64,000 nt of DNA from Rhizoclosmatium globosum (lineage: Eukaryota > Chytridiomycota > Chytridiomycetes > Chytridiales > Chytriomycetaceae), in assembly GCA_002104985.1 (NCBI GenBank), contig MCGO01000004.1, positions 1 through 64,000 of the forward strand, in the 5' to 3' direction. The notes under the pieces were generated by a model that was not told the DNA's origin, did no database searches, and was given only the letters and a program-made list of their open reading frames with translations. Made by a program: the position numbers and the translations under genes. Positions 57,270 through 64,000 of this stretch are shown here, in pieces (the stretch's first letter is position 1; the number at the start of each line of letters is the position of its first letter).

Positions 57270-60200
57270 ATGCATTTTGACCAGCCAATTCGGCTGAATG
57301 CGGACGTTGACGTTGGACGTAGACACGTTTCATTGCCTGAGAACGCGGGCAGTAAAGCTGGTCCTTTCGGTACGGTAACTGCCGGTGAAGGTGAAGGTGA
57401 TGGTGAAGGTGACTTTGAAGTGGGATTCGGGGCCCAGTCGCTTCTTTCGCTGTTGCAACCATCTCTGGTTACTTCTCTGCCGCAAACTGCCAGGACTCTG
57501 CTGTCGGTGATCGCATCAAACTCTCAAGTTCATTCGGCTCTGCTTTCATCATCGCCAAACACTGGTGCCGTGGGTATTGTCCGAATAAACAGGTAACTCT
57601 CCCTTCAACAATAATCCAATACTCCAATCTTTATTCATTTAATTGATCTCTTTCTATTTTAATAAGTCTTGAACTCCGCGCCCCGCATTCACTGGCCTTG
57701 CCTCTAGTTCTGCCACTTCCAATTTCATCTACCGCTTTTACTTTGATTAGCTGGTCGCTGGATGGACTTTTGGTTGCTGTTGCTGCTCAGGACGGGTCCA
57801 TTCGTATAGCATCTCTAAGTGGCGATCCCGTTGCTCTTATAGAATCCACCTTCGACGATAATGACAGCGTCGCTGCAGTCAATCCTTTCGCTGCAATCGT
57901 ATTTGTTCCGCATCTCAACGCTGATGATCCATCAGCATATTGTATTTTGGCTGTTTCATATACTGGTGGACTCCGTATGTTCTACTTCAACTACATTCCA
58001 TCAACATCCTCTGTTTCCCTCCATCCAGCAAACTTTTGGAGACAGACTCCTCATCGGATCAATTCACGTGCTCCTGTCGCAGCAATATATATTGGTGATA
58101 TTGTGCCATTAGTCGGAGATGTGAAATTAATAGCCAACGATCGCTTGCTGGTTAGTGGGCTGAATGGAAACAAAGAACCCGTGGTTCACATCTTTCGACT
58201 CCACTTGAATGTCCCACCTTTTTTGTCTGCTTGGTATGTGAATGTTTCTCCAAATCATCCAATTATTCTGACCACATAACCTGTAGCTCTCCTGGAATTC
58301 CTACTCCTTTAGATGTAACTGCAGAGATTTCAAACTTGATTCAGCCACAAACGAGCTCTATGTGGGAAAATATGGCAGATTTACTAGCGGATCTGTATGT
58401 ACATGCGTTTGAATCCACAAAAGAGAGCATATCGATGCCATTGAAAAGAATGTGTACGAAAACGTCTATTTCACCAAACCAATCTCAAGTCTTGACTCTT
58501 GCACTCGATGGCGGCGTTACTGTTTGGAATGTTCGCGGAGAAATACCCACAATCACTTGCCAACATACTCCATCGGAAATTGATGCCTATCGTAAATCTT
58601 TAGATTCTATTAACGCTCATAACGGCTCATTGGCACGACTAGTTGGAGTTGAATGGTGGTCTGAATCTACAGTCGTATTTCTCTTTTCCGATGGCCTATT
58701 TTTGATTACTACTCTTCCCTTATCGCCACAATCACAACCGTTATACACGTCTTATTTTAATGCACCAACAATATCTGTATGGGCCAGCAAACAGATTTAT
58801 ATTCTTGAAAAATCATCTTTGTCACCACCAAAAGGTCCTCGATCATCTGAACTTCTCTCAAGATATTTGCTGGACCCACCAACACAGTCTTTGTCGGGAC
58901 TGTCTCATGTCCTCGACGTATTCGCAAATATTAAATTAACTGAATCCGAAGTTCTCTCTACCGTTATACACCATAGTACCTCTCAACAATCAGTTGACCT
59001 GCGTTTAGCTCTGGGAGATTACGAAACAGCGCAGCAATTATGTTCGATATACAAACTTGATTCAGATATTATCTACAAGGATATGTTTTTGTATTCTGAT
59101 GGTGGCATAAAACTGTTAAACAGCATCCATGACACTTCATGGGTAATGGATGCCTGTTTCTATTTCAGCCCCAAAGATAATGCCAGAAGTGTCCGAGAAA
59201 AGTTAATGGCGGTGCTGGACAGAACTGAGCGAGTATCATTGTCAGCTGTTGAAGAAGAAGTGGAGGAGATCCTTTTAGGAGAAGAAACAAGCGATCAAAT
59301 CAACAGGCCGGTTTCAAACTTGGATTTGGTTCTTTATCGAGTGAAAGCTATCAAGTACTTAGACCGACTTGATACATTCGAAGCTATTCAGGAAACCGGG
59401 GTGATTCCTTTCAAGAAGCCTTTCAAGAAGAGAAAGGTCGACGATGAAAGCATCTTTTCTGATATCTTCATGTTATTCTGTGAAACAAATTTGGTGTTAG
59501 TTGCATCATGGCACGCCTCGAAAGCAAACATCAAAGCCTTGGAAATACTGTTTGCAAAGCATAGCGCTGAACTCGTACCCTATCGATTTATGATTACATC
59601 GCACATACCTGTTGCAATGGACTTGGAAAAAGTCCAGAATATTCTGCCAAAGTGTTCTTTAGCTGGTGATCGAGAGGCTGTTTGGTGGCCTTCGCCACGA
59701 CCTTGGAGACGAAAGTTAGATTGGACTGAAGTCAACTCGTCAATAGAAGAATTCTTGCGTGAGTTTACACAGATCGACGAGAAAGATCAATCGCCATTTA
59801 GTTCAAAGTGGAAGCCCATGCCTATTTCTCCCGTTGATGGGGCCATTGTAACTGCGTGGTATCTTGAAAAGGCATTTGAGATTGAAGATGATTTTTGTGA
59901 TACCGAAATGGCCTTGACTTTTCTGTCAGCAGCAAGTGGAGACGGGTACTTTGTCAAAGGATTGGAAGCTAGTATAAGTGAACTCAGGGCATTGAACGAC
60001 CTTCTACAAGAAGATGATGTTGGTTCATTGGGAATGCTCTCACTTGCGGACCTGAAACGGATGCCAGTGGACGAGATTATAGACACTTTGCTGGAGCCAG
60101 TCATTAATCAACCTGATTTGTTCTGCCACCGGATCAAGAAAGTTGTGGTTCCCATTCTCAAACGGGCTGAAGAGACCGGGTCTACCAGCCTTTCTGATTC

Positions 60201-63200
60201 TGTTCTTGACTCATACATTAGGGATTTAGCCTCTCGTCAAAGTGAAACGTGTATCAGAGTATTTGAGACACAGGCACTTCATAGGGATTGTTTAAGTTTG
60301 GCTGGGATGATTCTCAATTGTGCATATGCGGTTCAGGCCTCTGATAGCAGCTTTGTCATTCTCACTCGCTTTCTGAAATGTATTCCTAGTATTTCATCCA
60401 TCTCTACGACAGTCCGTCTTGATACCACTCCTTCTTCAAATGGCTGGGATAATGACTTTGAAGATGAGTCTCATGAAGACCTTCCAGCCGTCATCGATTC
60501 AAGAGCGATTGACTTATGTGCTCGCATAGATTTATTTGAGGCTCGACTGGAGGCCATCGAATTACTTCAAAAATACGGAATCTTTGTTTCATTGGAATAC
60601 CTCTCATCACCAGAATTCCAAGCAGTGGGTGTGAAAAGCTTAATGGCAGTTAAGATGGCCAGGTATTACGCGGCGGATGAAGTTCAACAACAAGGTGGAT
60701 TCAGCGATGAGAAATGGAAGACGTTGGGGATCGACCTTACATGTTTGCTTGACCTGAGAATCTTTGCTGATGTTAATCGAAATCCGGTTATCAAAGAGTT
60801 TTTAAAAGTTATTCTGCATGAAGGCCGTGAGTACCTGGTTTACTTTGTTTGAATCTGACCTCTTCCTTTTAGGTTTCTCTTTGGCGAAACAGTTAATTGA
60901 GTCAAATAACAATGCACCGTTAATCGATCCGGTGGCCATTGAAGAATTGGTTCTGGAATGTGCAAAGGAGCTCTATGACAATGCGGATGTTAGTGATAGC
61001 TCTCAAGTTGACTTGAAATTGGCTGCTGAGTGGTAAGTCCGTTTTTATCCCTTTCTCACATCTAAATTACAAGTCAAGTCTCAAAGTGGTCCCCGCCACT
61101 GCCAAGATTCAGGTTGAGCAGTGCTTAATAGATGCGACTCATCAAATATTGAAGGTCTGCTCGGCTTTGTCTGTTCCCGCCCCTTTGCCGCTACAAATTA
61201 GGCTCAACTCAAATCGAATGGACATTATTTCGTCACTGGTGTACAGCACCAACAGTCCAAAATCTATTGATATGAAATTGCTGTTAGATATTGGCCGAAA
61301 ACTCAATGGTATAGACTCCCTATCAGCGCAACAGAAAAAAGTTGATATGGCGGTACGTGGCATTGTTGCAAACTGGGCACTGGATCGGAATGACCCTAAG
61401 TACGCGGTAAAAATTTGTGAAGAAATGATGGAAGCGATTCTGAGTGATCAGCGTTCATTCAAACGAGAATTCACCAAGCTGTGTCGTTCCGATGAATCTT
61501 GGTTAATTTGTGTGCGACTGCTTCGTCAAGTTGGTGAGGAATTAGATCCAGTGTTTCGGTCACGACTAGTAGGGTTCATTCTGGAACATTCAGAATCTGG
61601 ATCTATGTTGGAAATATTGGATTTAATTCGGGCGACAAAAATTGGTCATTCTTTAGGTCATGGAAGTGACTTGATCTCGCTCAATTACTCAGACTGTTTA
61701 GATTTTGTTTATGGTATGCTCGTTGAGTTGCCTAGCAGCGAATCCTCAAAAGTCGTGAATTCAGGTCATCAACTTTCAACGCACGACTTCTATGGAGGTT
61801 GTGCAATGCAGAATGGTTGCTCAGCGTACATGTTTCAAACTTCAGTGCAAATACCAACTGAGAAGCGCTCGCTGTCAGAGCTTTATGTGAATATTAATCA
61901 TGTTCTCACGTGTAAACGTATTTTCGAAAGACGGAGAGGCGTTGAGTTAGTTGACCAAAGCGACTCGTTACTCAACTACTTCTTGACGTTGGCTCAGGAA
62001 CATTATCGATCCGGTGAAATTGAAAGCGCTTTATTAATTCTGCTTGATATCAAAGATGTTCGTTAGCTTTATGTGGCATGTCAACAACTGATATTATTGT
62101 TTTCCAGGACTCACTTGTTCGTGATTTCTTTGATTCTTTAGAGCCGACTAGATCCCATGATATGCTTGCGATGTACTTCTTCTCGTTGCGAACGTTTTTA
62201 CAATTAGTACCAACGATGGATCAACCGAAGCTGTTACCCAAGTTAATCAATTTGCCACCAATTCCACTGCTGCAATCCATGGATTCAGCCTTTATTCGTG
62301 ATGCTGCTTTTTCAGCCGGCGAGAACTCTTGTCCTTTCCGATCGTTGCAAGCAGCTGCTTCATTTTCATCTCGAACAAAATCTTCAAAGAATGGGCAAGT
62401 AGCTTCAAGGATTATTGCCGAAGCGAATGCCGATGAAATCGAATTTAACAGCAATGAAGTATACCGCAAGGATGTAATTTTGACTCTTGCGCGTGGTTTC
62501 AACGAATCTCGTATCTTAAATGATGTGTTTACTGTGGTGGATAGTTTTGGCGTTTCGCCGTCCTTATTAGCTTTGGAACACATTTGCTGGCTCTTCACTG
62601 CGAAAAATGTCCCAACTGAAACTCTGAACGCTGCTCTTTCTGAATTTGGTAGTTTGGTGACAGATGATGATGTTTCTCAGCTACATCACTTGAAACTTAA
62701 TGTGGTCGCCACAAATGATGATCCGAGAATTGCTCTCTACTACAGTTATTTGGCTCATAGACATGCCGACGTTAGTTCCCTATTTATTCTCTTGCTTTGT
62801 GTAAATCTAATCCCTCATTAGAACGAGACACTGGCAAGTCAATTGCGTAGTCGAAATTCTTTAATCCAGGCCTTGGCAATGAGCCAATCGCGAATCTTTG
62901 GTGCAGTAACGTTGGAGAAGATCATAGCATCCAATTATTTTGAAGTCGAAGTTCTAGCAGAGTACTACTCTTCACTCTTGCGTAAAAATATTAGTTTATC
63001 GTCATTCCAGGAGTTAGTGGACTTGATTCCAAGGTATGCACGTTTTTTCAGTATATTACTGTGTTTAACCTTCATTAATTTTGTCAGCTTACGAAAACTG
63101 GTGTATTTGGACATTTTTTCTGATGAAGTCACTCACCTTCAGTCGCAAACTCCTTCTGCAAGCACCTGTGAATCATTGTACTCAGTATTATGTGAAACAT

Positions 63201-64000
63201 TGGTAGATATGAAGCTCAAATCTGTTGACTTTGAGTACCAAGACGAGGAAATGTACGGTTTGAGATGATAGATATTGGTTCATTAATTTACTGTTTTGAA
63301 GCATTTTATCTGATTTTGACGAGCTCTGTGTATTGGTTGAATATGCTTCATCAAACTCAATTCGAAAAATTCTTGCATCATATGTAATTGGTGATGAAGT
63401 GAGTTTAGTTTATATTTGTGTCTTGCTGCTTCGCACTGACGATTGATTTTCAGTCTATTTTTGCCCCAATTGAGCAGCGATTAAGGCTTGTGATTCGCTG
63501 TATTGAAATTCTGCCATCAAATAGCATTATGGTTCGTTTTCCTATTTTCAAGCCTTGGACTAAATGACCCTGTAGTCCCACGAGCTACAAGATATTCTTC
63601 GTCACTTACAGCTGATTGAGGAGCTTTATCGTCATAATGATATTATGGGTAGTGAAAGAATTCCACTGGAACGTGTTCAACAGTTCGATTCTTCATTTGG
63701 CGACGGTATCGATGCGGTTCGTGTCTGTTGCAATATTCTTCACGTCCCAATCATTAAAATTTCAATAGAATGTTATTCTCTGTATGAAAATGGTCATAGC
63801 TGGGTCCTCGCCTAGTCTCATTTTCCAGACGTGTCAGCTTCTAACGGCTCGGTTTGACACCGTTTTAGATTTCTCTGCCAATCAAATCTATACTGACACA
63901 ATTCTTGCAATTGTTGGTGTACCTCGTTTGGAGTTCCACGAAAAGGCATTTCGAAACGACGTTGAAAATGCAGGAGATGCATTGGCACGTCTCTTTCAAT
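57270..64000 (+). CDS. NBAS/SEC39-like ER tethering protein (partial, 3' end outside window)
   Basis: Proposed exons: 57270-57592, 57667-58233, 58287-60826, 60873-61032, 61079-62057, 62108-62770, 62822-63033, 63088-63252, 63302-63398, 63454-63531, 63576-63716 and 63769 onward. All phases agree. The N-terminal part is WD/beta-propeller-like (LISWSLDGLLVAVAAQDGSI, CILAVSYTGGLRMFYF). The central helical region has the Sec39-type segment (TAWYLEKAFEIEDDF, MALTFLSAASGDG, LRALNDLLQEDDVGSLGM, LADLKRMPVDEIIDTLLEP) and an NBAS-like GWDNDFEDE motif. NBAS is the Sec39-type subunit of the NRZ/Dsl1 tether for Golgi-to-ER vesicles and also acts with nonsense-mediated decay in animals. The start Met of MHFDQPIRLN is chosen because upstream codons fall in the GT-rich repeat. 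Confidence 0.75.

Overview
This is a gene-dense, intron-rich nuclear region of a eukaryote, most likely a zoosporic early-diverging fungus (chytrid-like). Reasons: many short GT-AG introns (mostly 45-100 nt), fungal-style compact spacing, a leucine-biosynthesis enzyme (not expected in an animal), a CTR9/Mediator/NatB gene complement, and a SHIPPO-repeat (ODF3-like) axonemal gene, which implies a flagellated stage. No prokaryotic operon, tRNA, rRNA, CRISPR array or intact transposon was seen.

Layout. 1-3.8 kb: two tandem minus-strand paralogues for secreted, Ser/Thr/Ala-rich repeat proteins; both have a palindromic element ATTGTC-N6-8-GACAAT upstream. 5-12 kb: one very large coiled-coil protein, broken by an apparent 1-nt frameshift in a C run. 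12-15 kb: an ABCF3/GCN20-type ABC protein. 15.4-17.5 kb: a GSKIP-domain protein and a FAM72 orthologue (minus). 18-19.5 kb: SHIPPO-repeat protein. 19.7-23.5 kb: TRM5 tRNA methyltransferase and a choline/ethanolamine phosphotransferase, head to head with start codons only 19 bp apart. 23.6-29.2 kb: polyQ-rich MED15-like Mediator subunit. 29.3-33.1 kb: NAA25 (NatB auxiliary subunit). 33.4-35.8 kb: bacterial/plant-type 2-isopropylmalate synthase with a probable mitochondrial leader. 36-39.6 kb: SmgGDS/RAP1GDS1-like armadillo protein. 39.7-40.2 kb: ribosomal protein eS19. 40.7-42.5 kb: a PC-esterase-like membrane protein whose catalytic C-terminus lies beyond a nonsense codon and a frameshift. 42.8-43.2 kb: ribosomal protein eL31. 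44-45.9 kb: AATF/BFR2. 46-47.4 kb: GT31-like glycosyltransferase. 47.4-48.8 kb: F-box/LRR-like protein. 48.9-51.7 kb: a membrane protein with three tandem FkbM methyltransferase domains. 51.8-53 kb: proteasome subunit beta-5, with a possible poison exon. 53.1-57.2 kb: CTR9. 57.3 kb to the end: NBAS/SEC39-like tether, running off the window.

Most genes are single-copy housekeeping genes of unrelated pathways (translation, transcription, proteolysis, lipid synthesis, ER tethering), often with less than 100 bp between neighbouring coding regions. The less ordinary material is the tandem secreted family with its palindromes, the three-domain FkbM protein made by recent 0.9-kb duplication including its intron, the decaying PC-esterase, and the loose grouping of three Golgi/secretory-type enzymes (esterase, glycosyltransferase, methyltransferase) within 11 kb. 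Exon coordinates below were read by eye from splice consensus and reading-frame continuity; no RNA or alignment evidence was available.
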